Shown: positions 27,786 to 35,449 of the stretch, piece by piece
Position numbering within the stretch: position 1 is the stretch's first letter
How the letters are laid out: every line of letters begins with the position of its first letter
IMG/VR virus record: IMGVR_UViG_3300005613_000009
Span: 1 to 64,000 of that record
Source: a virus
Strand: one strand, 5' to 3'
DNA: 64,000 nt
Program-made: the position numbers and the translations under genes
Notes under the pieces: generated by a model
The model's input: the letters and a program-made list of their open reading frames with translations, nothing else
Told to the model about the DNA's origin: nothing
The model's database searches: none

Positions 27786-28310
27786 TTAAATTCTTTCTAG
27801 ATTTCTAGTTCGTGCATAACTTCGGGTCCCATAATCTTTGATCATTGCCCATACTGATAACGGCATCACTGGCCGTCTATCTTGTTTGTCTACCTCAAAG
27901 CTTAATGATGCAACTTTAAGTTTTTTGAATCCATATGTATCAAAATCAGATGTTCTGTCTTCAGAAAGTAGATATATAGCGTATTCAGATGTGGCCCTGA
28001 CTAAAAACTTTGGGATTAAATCTTCATCTATCTCATTTCCATCAGAATCATATATGTTTTCCCTTGGCCATCGCAAGGCCTGGTTTTCAGGACCAATACC
28101 TGTTGGATCTGATTTTGAACCATTCCAGTCCATTTGATCGTCTAACAACCTGGTTGCCCATACAAGACATGCATTTCTGTTTGCAGTTGTCGCAGAAGAC
28201 CATGTTGAATAAGTATGAATATTCTGTTCAAGAAACTCACTAGCTGAAGCTAACGTAGCATAACTGTTAGACGTTGCAGCACCTGGTGTTGTTATTAAAG
28301 TTATTGCCAT
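27786..28310 (-). CDS. Head-tail connector (DnaT-like/adaptor family)
   Basis: 174 residues. SNSYATLASASEFLEQNI followed by ANRNACLVWATRLLDDQMDW and NQALRWPRENIYDSDG is the pattern of the phage family often named putative DnaT-like ssDNA binding protein, which in structural operons is a head-tail adaptor. Helical throughout. The position after the capsid genes and before the closure protein agrees. Confidence 0.8.
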   Translation of the reverse strand: MAITLITTPGAATSNSYATLASASEFLEQNIHTYSTWSSATTANRNACLVWATRLLDDQMDWNGSKSDPTGIGPENQALRWPRENIYDSDGNEIDEDLIPKFLVRATSEYAIYLLSEDRTSDFDTYGFKKLKVASLSFEVDKQDRRPVMPLSVWAMIKDYGTRSYARTRNLERI

Positions 28311-28385
28311 TTCTAGAACCTTTTACAATTCTCTATCATTTTCAGACAAGTAACAGTTACCTCATCTTTGCTGTCAAAATCTACT

Positions 28386-29195
28386 TTAATATGTTGCAGT
28401 TGCAGTTTTGACATAATATTTGACCTGTAACCAAGATACCCCGATAAGCTGTCCATAATCATCTTCGGTGTCTGACACATCCCGGTTCAGTAAAAACCGC
28501 ACAGTTTCACCCGGCGCAAGGTCAGTAATTGTTATAACCGTCCAACCGGTTGACCACGCATCCCATTGGGCGTTTGCACCCGCATCCCCGTTCAGATCGT
28601 CTTCCTCTGTGACAACGGTGTCGCCTTCCGTGCAAGTTATTAGATCACCATCGCCATACGAGCATCCCGCAATCTGGAACGCCACTCCTTCATCAGCTGC
28701 CGGAGCGGTTAAGTTTGTTATTACACCCTTTACCCGTACTTTGATCTGATTAGCTGTGGCTTCATATAAATTTACAGGTACTTGCCACTCTATCAATACG
28801 TCCTCATCAGCATCAGAAGCGAACGTCCGATATTCGGTCTGGTCGTGGGCTGCTGCGGCGTCAGGTGCACTTGTTCCATTTTGTGCCCAACCTATGGGAA
28901 TGGAATCGATATCGACGTAATAAATTGTGGATAGTGAAGAAGATGAACCAGCACTCAAAGCACCAGTGACAGTAACCGTTGTTCCATCATCACTCATCAT
29001 TGAATTTTCAAACCCGCTTGCGCCCATTTTTGGGATATTATTATCGGTGACTCCCGTTAAATCAACAGTAACAAATCGCGGACTGCCGCCAGACTCGCTA
29101 TAATTCGAATATGGTCCATAGTCTTTAGCAAACGAAAATCCAGCCATTAAAAAGTATGTTAATAATCCTATGCCAAATACTTTTAATACCTTCAT
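28386..29195 (-). CDS. Secreted-type structural/appendage protein
   Basis: 269 residues with a clear N-terminal signal peptide: MKVLKVFG, a hydrophobic core, and SFA-KD as likely cleavage site. The mature protein is acidic and beta-rich with two or more Cys. Residues ~48-80 (VTDNNIPKMGASGFE and SDDGTTVTVTG) are nearly the same as a segment of the partial protein at 1-756. The body of the gene is visibly more GC-rich than its neighbours. Ribosome binding site GGGAGAG. The role is unknown; a surface-exposed or virion-decorating protein is possible. Confidence 0.65.
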   Translation of the reverse strand: MKVLKVFGIGLLTYFLMAGFSFAKDYGPYSNYSESGGSPRFVTVDLTGVTDNNIPKMGASGFENSMMSDDGTTVTVTGALSAGSSSSLSTIYYVDIDSIPIGWAQNGTSAPDAAAAHDQTEYRTFASDADEDVLIEWQVPVNLYEATANQIKVRVKGVITNLTAPAADEGVAFQIAGCSYGDGDLITCTEGDTVVTEEDDLNGDAGANAQWDAWSTGWTVITITDLAPGETVRFLLNRDVSDTEDDYGQLIGVSWLQVKYYVKTATATY

Positions 29196-29207
29196 GCTAC
29201 TCTCTCC

Positions 29208-29615
29208 CTATTTGTAAAACATGACCGATACTTTAGCGGCACTTTCGGAAATAATTCCGATAGTTGCTGAATCTAAATAACGAACAGACGGATTTAGCTC
29301 AGATCCTGTTCCGTCCGTAGTGTCTCCAGCAGGAATAGCTGCAACACCACCAATTTTTACCCATATATCAGCATCAGCACAAAATACTGCAAATTTCGCT
29401 CCTGTTGGAGCTGTAACTGCTTTATTCGTATTTATAGTTAAGACATATGTGTTTATATAACCTTGCTGAATAGCAAAATTTGTATCAGGAGTTGTTGCAA
29501 CATCTTCATCAATAACGGATGAAAACTTTTTGTAACTGACAAAAGGATCTAAAGCCCATACATTTCCGGCTAAGAAGAATAGACACAAAGCAAAAATGGT
29601 CAGATTTTTTTTCAT
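29208..29615 (-). CDS. Small secreted-type protein
   Basis: 135 residues with a classical signal peptide: MKKNLTIFALCLFFLAG then VWA-LD as cleavage site. The mature 114 residues are beta-prone (YINTYVLTINTN, AKFAVFCADADIWVKIGG, AAKVSVMFYK) and resemble small phage decoration or cement-type folds, but I do not recognise the family. It lies 12 bases upstream of the other signal-peptide gene at 28386-29195, suggesting an exported pair. Confidence 0.65.
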   Translation of the reverse strand: MKKNLTIFALCLFFLAGNVWALDPFVSYKKFSSVIDEDVATTPDTNFAIQQGYINTYVLTINTNKAVTAPTGAKFAVFCADADIWVKIGGVAAIPAGDTTDGTGSELNPSVRYLDSATIGIISESAAKVSVMFYK

Positions 29616-29664
29616 AATTATACCTCTTTGTGGAAAAAATTTACTAAAATCTATTCTCTATCGA

Positions 29665-29976
29665 CTAATCCTTTTTGTTATCTGTAGCTGAAGGTTTATC
29701 GATATTGTTGTTAAAAAACATTATCTCTTCCTTGGGTTTTGTTTGTGTATCCAACGATTTTTCTTCGAATGATTCTTTACGAACTTTTTTCTCTTTTACA
29801 GGTTTTTTCTCTTTTTTGATCGGTTTTATATTCTGTTTTTCGTCTGTTTTTGGTGGACGACCACGTTTTACATCAGGTAATTTTTCCGTGTATTTACCTG
29901 TAGCCAAAGCCGTTTTGATATCTACTGCATGATGTATCGTAACAGGTTGTCTGTTTTGATCGTATAGAATAGCCAT
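29665..29976 (-). CDS. Small basic protein with AT-hook-like motif
   Basis: 103 residues. Residues 1-30 form a possible small domain (MAILYDQNRQPVTIHHA). Residues 37-43 read KRGRPPK, an AT-hook-like core that binds the minor groove of AT-rich DNA in other proteins. The rest is a Lys/Glu-rich disordered tail. It has a strong AGGAGG ribosome binding site. DNA binding is inferred from the motif only; the gene could equally encode a small internal head protein. Confidence 0.6.
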   Translation of the reverse strand: MAILYDQNRQPVTIHHAVDIKTALATGKYTEKLPDVKRGRPPKTDEKQNIKPIKKEKKPVKEKKVRKESFEEKSLDTQTKPKEEIMFFNNNIDKPSATDNKKD

Positions 29977-29997
29977 GATTAAATCCTCCTGGTAAAA

Positions 29998-31329
29998 TTA
30001 TTTTCTTATAATCTTAAGTCCAATATCTTCTATGCTTTGGACTGTTTTAATAATGGATTCAGGGATGACATATTGTTTCATCTCTGGAAAACCCATTCGA
30101 TTAAAAAGACTTGTTAAATCGTTTGTTAAGCCATTTTTAAATTTAGGATTTGTTTTCGGTAGATTGTTTTTTATTTCGTTGAAAACACGTTTTAAATCAT
30201 GTAGTTGAATCAATAAATAATGAAAATGGCAAAACCCCAATGCCTCTGGGACCTGCGTAAAAATGAATTTACTACCTTTAAGAGTTGGGTCTTTTTCATA
30301 TTGTTCATATAGCTCAATAAATCGTTTGGATCCCAATATGGTTAAATCAGCCCTTCGTTGCCATACCCCATATTCTGTTAAGGCCATAGCCATATCCAAA
30401 TCATTAGGCAATGCCTTCAATCCCATATTTAACCACTCATTAGCTTTTTCAGCGTTTTCCATGGCAACATAGCAATGAAAAATACAGTAATAAATATCAA
30501 ACATAAATTGGTTGTCTTGTGTTGCTTGGTTTTTTTGCTTTATATATTTTTCACCATATTCGATTGCTTTTTCATTTTCATTGTAGAGAGCATAATGCTG
30601 TGCTAAATAAAAATATGCCAAGTGATCATCAGGATTAATTTCAATGCGTTTTTTGAGTAAACTTTCAGTTCGTTGTCGTTTTCTCTTAGATTGTTCCGGG
30701 GTAAGATCATATCCGTAATGTCGAATAAATATATCATCGACAACAAGAGTTTTGACACCTTCTACGATTGGTTGGTTGTGAACAATACCTTCATAATGAA
30801 TTTTACCTTTTCTAAATATGCGAGAAGAATTGAATTTAAGCATAGTTTGATCTTTTTGAACATCTTCAAACAAAATGGCTAATCCGTGGATCTGGGAAGG
30901 AATATTTGCAAGAGATTTTCTGAAGCCATGGCTATTTGTTTTCATGAATAATTCTTCATCAGCATCAATAATCATTAACCAGTCAGAAGATGCATGTTGG
31001 ATAGAAAGATTGCGGTATTTTGAGAAATCATCAATGATTTCGCCTTCAAATGGATAGTTGAAAACCTTAGCACCATAGGATTCGCAAACTTTTACGGTGT
31101 TGTCCGTTGATCCTGTATCAATGATAATTATTTCATCTACATTATCCTTAACGGATTTGAGACATCGATCTATATTTTTTTCCTCATTTTTGACCATCAT
31201 ACATGCAGAGATCGTAGGCTGTTTTGGCAATTGGACGATATTGTTATGCAAGTTAACGGCTTTTTTTATCCGTTTCTTATTTGTTTTCCGTTTTCTATTC
31301 GCAATAACTTTTTGTTTATTTTTTGACAT
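29998..31329 (-). CDS. GT2 glycosyltransferase with TPR-like helical domain (copy 1)
   Basis: 443 residues. After a basic N-terminal extension of ~35 residues comes a family 2 glycosyltransferase fold: ISACMMVKNEEKNIDRCLKS, VDEIIIIDTGSTDNT and a DAD motif near residue 122 (LMIIDADEE) that would bind the sugar-nucleotide metal. Residues ~230-310 are TPR-like helices (AYFYLAQHYALYNENEKAI). It is a tandem paralogue of the next gene upstream. Its place within the structural operon suggests that capsid or tail proteins could be its targets, but host surface sugars are also possible. Confidence 0.85.
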   Translation of the reverse strand: MSKNKQKVIANRKRKTNKKRIKKAVNLHNNIVQLPKQPTISACMMVKNEEKNIDRCLKSVKDNVDEIIIIDTGSTDNTVKVCESYGAKVFNYPFEGEIIDDFSKYRNLSIQHASSDWLMIIDADEELFMKTNSHGFRKSLANIPSQIHGLAILFEDVQKDQTMLKFNSSRIFRKGKIHYEGIVHNQPIVEGVKTLVVDDIFIRHYGYDLTPEQSKRKRQRTESLLKKRIEINPDDHLAYFYLAQHYALYNENEKAIEYGEKYIKQKNQATQDNQFMFDIYYCIFHCYVAMENAEKANEWLNMGLKALPNDLDMAMALTEYGVWQRRADLTILGSKRFIELYEQYEKDPTLKGSKFIFTQVPEALGFCHFHYLLIQLHDLKRVFNEIKNNLPKTNPKFKNGLTNDLTSLFNRMGFPEMKQYVIPESIIKTVQSIEDIGLKIIRK

Positions 31330-32580
31330 TTAAGCAGCTTTCTTTATGATTTCAGAAGTAGATAAATTATCTAGAATTAATTCATTGGACAACTTCTTTG
31401 GGTTAATATTTGCTCCAAAAGATTGCACAAGATCTTTCATGGAATTCAGATTTAAAACGACCTCAAGATCTTTTGTCATACCGTTTTTGAAATCAGGGTG
31501 AGTTTCGTTTAATATTTTATATAGATTGTTAACATTTACTAATGTTTGTTTTGCTAATACTGCAACAAGATTAAACAAGACAAAAGACACTGATTCAGGA
31601 GAAAGGCTATATATGAATCGGCTCCCTCTCAAATCAGGATTTGCTTGAAATCGTTCGTAAAGATTCAAGAAATTCCTTGCGCCATTTAAAACCATAAGTT
31701 CGTTTTGTTGCCATGCCCCAAACTCTACAATACATCGGGCAACATCGATGTCTGTTGGTAATTCCTCGGATCCTATTTTGAGCCATTCTTGAGTTTTTTC
31801 GACATTTCGCAAATTAATATATGAGTGAATCATTGTGTAGTAGATAGACGACATAAATTGTTTTTCTTTTATTGCCTGATCTTTATACTTAATATATTTT
31901 TCACCATAGTTGACTGCATTTATAAAGTCTCTATTGGCTGCGTAATATTGGTTTAGATAAAAATATGCCATATAATCATCTGGATTTTCCTTGATACGCT
32001 TTTCTAACAGGGTTTTGGTCCGAATGTTTTTCTTTTCTCTTTCTTCTGGCGTTAGATCATATCCGTAGTGTTTAATAAATGCTTTGTCTGTAAACTTTGT
32101 ACTATTCTCAGAAATATTAGGTTGATTATGGACCGAATCTTTATATCGAATAGCACCATTTCGAAAAAGACGAGATGATACGAATTCAACAACTTTCATA
32201 TTTTTCTGCATATCATTTACTATAATCGCAGCACCTAAATATTTACTGGAAAGATCAAAAAGATATTGTTTAAAAGCAGTCGGAGTTATATTGGATAAAT
32301 AGAATTCTTCATCAGCATCGATAATCAAAATCCATTCAGATGTGGCATAACTAATAGATTGATTTCGATGTAGGCTAAAATCGTTCATCCATGGATGTGA
32401 ATAAACTTTTGCGCCGAATTGTTTACAAATGTTTGGAGAAGTATCTTTCGAACCGGTATCAACAACAATAATTTCGTCAGCAATTTCCTTAATTGACGAC
32501 AAACATCGATGAAGGTTTTTTTCCTCATCTCGGACCATCATACAAACCGAAAGCGTATTGTTTCGAAAGGCTTCACTCAT
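31330..32580 (-). CDS. GT2 glycosyltransferase with TPR-like helical domain (copy 2)
   Basis: 416 residues from the ATG at 32580, chosen because GGAGA lies 9 bases before it; an in-frame ATG at 32589 lacks spacing. Same layout as copy 1: LSVCMMVRDEEKNLHRCLSS, DEIIVVDTGSKDTS, a DAD motif near residue 85, then TPR-like helices and a C-terminal helical region. The two genes abut. The start is only about 30 bases after a strong intrinsic terminator, so expression needs read-through or antitermination. Confidence 0.85.
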   Translation of the reverse strand: MSEAFRNNTLSVCMMVRDEEKNLHRCLSSIKEIADEIIVVDTGSKDTSPNICKQFGAKVYSHPWMNDFSLHRNQSISYATSEWILIIDADEEFYLSNITPTAFKQYLFDLSSKYLGAAIIVNDMQKNMKVVEFVSSRLFRNGAIRYKDSVHNQPNISENSTKFTDKAFIKHYGYDLTPEEREKKNIRTKTLLEKRIKENPDDYMAYFYLNQYYAANRDFINAVNYGEKYIKYKDQAIKEKQFMSSIYYTMIHSYINLRNVEKTQEWLKIGSEELPTDIDVARCIVEFGAWQQNELMVLNGARNFLNLYERFQANPDLRGSRFIYSLSPESVSFVLFNLVAVLAKQTLVNVNNLYKILNETHPDFKNGMTKDLEVVLNLNSMKDLVQSFGANINPKKLSNELILDNLSTSEIIKKAA

Positions 32581-32611
32581 TCCAAACATTCTCCATTTTT
32601 CGATGTTTTTA

Positions 32612-32655
32612 TAAAAAACTGTCTGGTTGCGGTCAAAAGACCGCAGTAACCAGAC
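32612..32655 (-). terminator. Intrinsic terminator after the cement gene
   Basis: A 14-bp stem in two blocks (GTCTGGTT with AACCAGAC, GCGGTC with GACCGC, three-base bulge) closes an AAAA loop (TTTT on the minus strand). On the minus strand it is followed by a U-run (plus-strand A-run 32613-32618). It separates the highly expressed capsid and cement genes from the glycosyltransferases and tail genes, and so may step down their transcription. Confidence 0.85.
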
Positions 32656-32673
32656 AAAATAATGGGCTAATAT

Positions 32674-33117
32674 TTATGCACGGCCTTTGGCCATTTGAGC
32701 GGTATATGTAATACCAGTACCAGTAGTTCCGGTTACAGTTGTATAGATCCGAAGATACCGATAAACAGTATCAGAGAACATATTACTCCAGAACATCTTA
32801 TAAAGTCCGGCTGCATCACTTCTGGTTGCCTTATTTGCACTTGAACCTCCAAGCTCTATAGTCGCCAGAGTAACAATAGGTGTGGCGAAAGTTGAACTTG
32901 CGGAACCCTGTAGGGAAATCTCATACAGAATGTCACCAGTGGATGAAGTTCCATCAATTGCACTTACATAAATATCAACAAGCCCAGTTGTGTATCCGCC
33001 ACCTGTATCAAAAATTTTTGCGACAGCATCTACCGAGGCCAATGCACTTGATGTAACAGCGTAAGAATCTTTCATCTCACATTCTGCATCCCAGATTATT
33101 TTTCTATTATCTAACAT
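32674..33117 (-). CDS. Putative capsid cement protein (Bbp16-like)
   Basis: 147 residues directly downstream of the capsid gene. It begins MLDNRKIIWDAECEMKDSYA and consists of Gly/Thr/Ser-rich beta strands ending in a strand-rich C-terminus (YRYLRIYTTVTG). Size, position and layout resemble Bbp16-type capsid cement proteins that decorate HK97-fold shells. Ribosome binding site AAAGGAG. The strong terminator just after it marks the end of the capsid transcription unit. Confidence 0.7.
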   Translation of the reverse strand: MLDNRKIIWDAECEMKDSYAVTSSALASVDAVAKIFDTGGGYTTGLVDIYVSAIDGTSSTGDILYEISLQGSASSTFATPIVTLATIELGGSSANKATRSDAAGLYKMFWSNMFSDTVYRYLRIYTTVTGTTGTGITYTAQMAKGRA

Positions 33118-33187
33118 ATTGGAATCTCCTTTGTTAAAAGAGTTATATAGTTAAAACAGGTTACCTGCTTTGTATATGGACCAAATC

Positions 33188-34117
33188 TTACGCAGCTACA
33201 GTACCATCAATAACACTCCATAGTCTGGCTGCTGCTTTTGGACGCATGATAGACATAGTGATATACCATTCAACCCTGGTCCGAAAAACCGGTTTTTCAT
33301 CGATTTCACCCAAATCCCTAACGTCCATTTCGCCATTTTGAAGGCCAACAACCCCTGTATCATCGAGAGATACACAATAAATCGATGTACTATTCAAATG
33401 GGAATTACTGTTGGTTTCTGTAAACGGCATAATATCGGTATTGGTATTATCTTTATCAACAATAAGAATAGGCAAATCATTGAATTTGGTAACCCTATGT
33501 CCAAAAGAATCTTGATCATAAGTGATATATCCGCCGACAGAAGCACTTCTTGAAGCAGCACTTAATCGCCGTCTCATGGTTTTATTCATAATCAAATGGG
33601 TAGGATCCTCGACCGCATCAATCAACTCATCAAGTTTAGTCAATGAAAGTACAACGCCACTACTAGCACTGGCTGCAATCAATTGATCACCTGTACAACG
33701 TACTTGAAGACCGTCAAACCCTTTTGGATCAGAAGTTACATCACCTTTAATAAACTCTTTGGTCATTGCCAGTGATATTGCTTTGATCTTCATTGATTCC
33801 TGTGTTGCTCTTTGATCAATACCGCCTGTTTTTACCAACATAACGTCAACATCAAGGTCACCACCTGCAATAGCCAGAGACTCCGTAACCCTCTCAGTCT
33901 CACCAGTTCCTTCGGTATAACTCTCGTTTACGCCACGAAACCCGGCGTTCGGCAATGTTTTTTCACGGTTGAAAGACAAAGCATTTCCATCGATGTTGTC
34001 AAAAGGCATATACTGAAGGATATCGGAATTTTTCGCATAAAGTTCCATTACCGATGCCCTAAGTGCTTCATCTCTTCCAAGAGCAATTTTTGCTGATTCT
34101 ACTAATGTTAATGCCAT
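33188..34117 (-). CDS. Major capsid protein (HK97 fold)
   Basis: 309 residues from the ATG at 34117, selected by an AGGAGG site 8 bases upstream. An in-frame start at 34174 would place the leader terminator inside the gene. The sequence has the features of HK97-fold coats: an N-terminal helix (LVESAKIALGRDEALRASV), FDNIDGNALSFNR strand, the long-helix region (QESMKIKAISLAMTKEFIKG), THLIMNKTMRRRLSAASR and a C-terminal A-domain ending near RTRVEWYITMSIMRPKAAAR. The scaffold gene lies upstream and the cement gene downstream. The leader holds element A. Confidence 0.9.
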   Translation of the reverse strand: MALTLVESAKIALGRDEALRASVMELYAKNSDILQYMPFDNIDGNALSFNREKTLPNAGFRGVNESYTEGTGETERVTESLAIAGGDLDVDVMLVKTGGIDQRATQESMKIKAISLAMTKEFIKGDVTSDPKGFDGLQVRCTGDQLIAASASSGVVLSLTKLDELIDAVEDPTHLIMNKTMRRRLSAASRSASVGGYITYDQDSFGHRVTKFNDLPILIVDKDNTNTDIMPFTETNSNSHLNSTSIYCVSLDDTGVVGLQNGEMDVRDLGEIDEKPVFRTRVEWYITMSIMRPKAAARLWSVIDGTVAA

Positions 34118-34125
34118 TGATAGTT

Positions 34126-34220
34126 CCTCCTGTTTCAGGTTAGAATCTGTTTGGACAAAAAAAAGGCCAAACAAGTTTATAAAAGATTAACTTTCTTTGG
34201 CCTTCACAGGAGGCTCGTAC
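34126..34220 (-). promoter_or_regulatory. Capsid leader: anti-Shine-Dalgarno hairpin overlapping a terminator (element A)
   Basis: On the minus strand, reading 5' to 3', a small hairpin GCCT (34214-34211), 7-base loop CCTGTGA, AGGC (34203-34200) is followed by a perfect 9-bp terminator stem (AAGGCCAAA 34204-34196 with TTTGGCCTT 34171-34163) and a U-run. The AGGC arm is shared, so the two structures exclude each other. CCTCCTGT (34213-34206) is exactly complementary to ACAGGAGG (34133-34126), the capsid ribosome binding site. Both transcription and translation of the capsid gene could be controlled here. Confidence 0.65.
34158..34204 (-). terminator. Attenuator-type terminator before the capsid gene
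   Basis: A 9-bp perfect stem AAGGCCAAA/TTTGGCCTT with a 24-base loop, itself able to fold by AAGTT/AACTT, ends in a U-run on the minus strand. It lies between the scaffold stop and the capsid start with no room for a strong promoter after it, so read-through must be regulated or partial. Confidence 0.75.
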
Positions 34221-34264
34221 TTAACTTTTTTTGGCCCAGAAAAAATCGAATGTAGATAATGCAC

Positions 34265-35086
34265 TTATGCTGCTTGTTGACGATGTAGATGTTTTAAACG
34301 TTCCGTAGGAGATAGTTTACTCAAATGGTCTCTTACCTCTTTTTGGTTTGTTGACGTATTACCACCAGCACCGGAACCTCCACCTGTCACACGCATAATT
34401 CGATCTTTCATGGGATACGCATCGATGACAACGCCCAAAGCTTCTTCAAAATCTGCGATTTCGCCTGGTTGTTCTTTGGAAAAGATTTTTTCTCCATTGA
34501 TATAACCAACGACACGCGCATTTGCACCTTCGCCTTCTACTTTAAAATTTTTCGAAAAGTAGTTTGCAGCAATATCGGATGGTAAGGTTGTCTTATCTGC
34601 AATCGTAGGAGAGCTCGCAAAACGAGAATTAACCATTAATTCATAAATAGTTTCGTCTTTGGAACCAAGTGCATTGTTTAACTGTCCCATTTTCTTTTCC
34701 CAAGACCTATTAATTTCGCCCTCTTTTTCTACAAATGCCTTATGCATTTCGGCTTTTAGTGTTTCTACCTGGCCTGCTTTGACAAGATCACCATCCTTTA
34801 AATTTGCAACTGTTTCAAGAGCTTTTTTGGCTTCGGCAGGATCTAAATCCTCAAACTCTTTCAATTTTTCATTGATTTGTTCGGGATCCATTTCACCATA
34901 AAGTTTCAGCTTCTCGCTGGCTTCTTTATAATTGGTATAGTGCCGATTTTTTTCATCAGCTAAATTAGAAATCTTACTGACTGCAGCCTGTGCGTCAAAC
35001 GGTACTTCTTGTCCATCATCATGTATATAAATTGGTTTACCTTCAACTATGACTGCATTTCCGTTCTCATCGAGTTTAAGTTCCAT
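34265..35086 (-). CDS. Scaffold-like protein
   Basis: 273 residues, directly upstream of the capsid gene. A short N-terminal beta unit (MELKLDENGNAVIVEGKPIY) is followed by ~120 residues of charged coiled-coil sequence, then a C-terminal domain and a basic end (LSPTERLKHLHRQQAA). This is the layout of siphovirus scaffolding proteins, whose basic C-terminus contacts the coat protein. No protease motif was seen. AGGAGG lies 9 bases before the start. First gene of the minus-strand structural operon. Confidence 0.82.
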   Translation of the reverse strand: MELKLDENGNAVIVEGKPIYIHDDGQEVPFDAQAAVSKISNLADEKNRHYTNYKEASEKLKLYGEMDPEQINEKLKEFEDLDPAEAKKALETVANLKDGDLVKAGQVETLKAEMHKAFVEKEGEINRSWEKKMGQLNNALGSKDETIYELMVNSRFASSPTIADKTTLPSDIAANYFSKNFKVEGEGANARVVGYINGEKIFSKEQPGEIADFEEALGVVIDAYPMKDRIMRVTGGGSGAGGNTSTNQKEVRDHLSKLSPTERLKHLHRQQAA

Positions 35087-35191
35087 GGCATCACGCCTCC
35101 TGTTTAATTTGACTCACGTCAAGTTTCAAAATTATAAAACATACCTCTTAGTTAGTATTAGTTAATAAGTTTATTAATCACTATTTCCTTT

Positions 35192-35233
35192 AGCGAACTT
35201 TTATCACAAAAGTTACTGAAATAGACTTCCTTA
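35192..35233. promoter_or_regulatory. Inverted-repeat operator candidate
   Basis: AACTTTT-ATCAC-AAAAGTT (35206-35224), perfect 7-base arms, is flanked by TATTTC on the left and GAAATA on the right. The symmetry suits a dimeric regulator controlling one or both divergent operons. The regulator is not known; several HTH proteins are encoded in the window. Confidence 0.45.
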
Positions 35234-35317
35234 ACCTTATGAAATATAATTACCTAAAGAATTTAATAGCGTTAGTTATTTTATGGTTACAATAAAAATT
35301 TAAAAAGTCAATTGCCA

Positions 35318-35356
35318 TTTTGGGATATTTTGTCCTCTTTTGGAATATTCATGTCC
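35318..35356. repeat. Two direct repeats, 20-bp period
   Basis: TTTTGGGATATTTTGTCC at 35318 and TTTTGGAATATTCATGTCC at 35338 are similar and start exactly 20 bases apart, about two helical turns. They lie just upstream of the TTGACA element of the terminase operon, a typical place for activator or repressor sites. Confidence 0.5.
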
Positions 35357-35385
35357 ATTCTACTGTTATAAAGCCATATCCAGTA

Positions 35386-35414
35386 TTGACATTAACAATA
35401 GATATCATTTATGT
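35386..35414 (+). promoter_or_regulatory. Candidate promoter of the terminase operon
   Basis: A consensus TTGACA (35386-35391) is followed after 17 bases by TTATGT (35409-35414), a weak -10. It lies upstream of the AAGGGA ribosome binding site for the start at 35450, and downstream of the 20-bp direct repeats. A weak -10 with upstream sites would fit an activated promoter. Confidence 0.4.
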
Positions 35415-35449
35415 TAGTAAAAACCCAAAATCATACAAGGGATATAGCT

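Larger units (their letters stand above)
35087..35449. other. Divergent control region between scaffold and terminase genes
   Basis: This 363-base gene-free region separates divergent operons and should hold promoters for both. It contains an inverted repeat AACTTTT/AAAAGTT (35206-35224) nested between TATTTC and GAAATA, a small palindrome TTGAC/GTCAA (35109-35122), and two direct repeats starting TTTTGG (35318 and 35338). A TATAAT sequence on the minus strand lies near 35130, without a good -35 element. No convincing gene is seen inside it. Confidence 0.6.

Noticed and set aside
33140-33175. CAGG-TTA-CCTG hairpin after the capsid gene as a terminator
   Set aside because: The stem is short and followed only by a brief T stretch; at most a weak pause or mRNA-stabilising hairpin.
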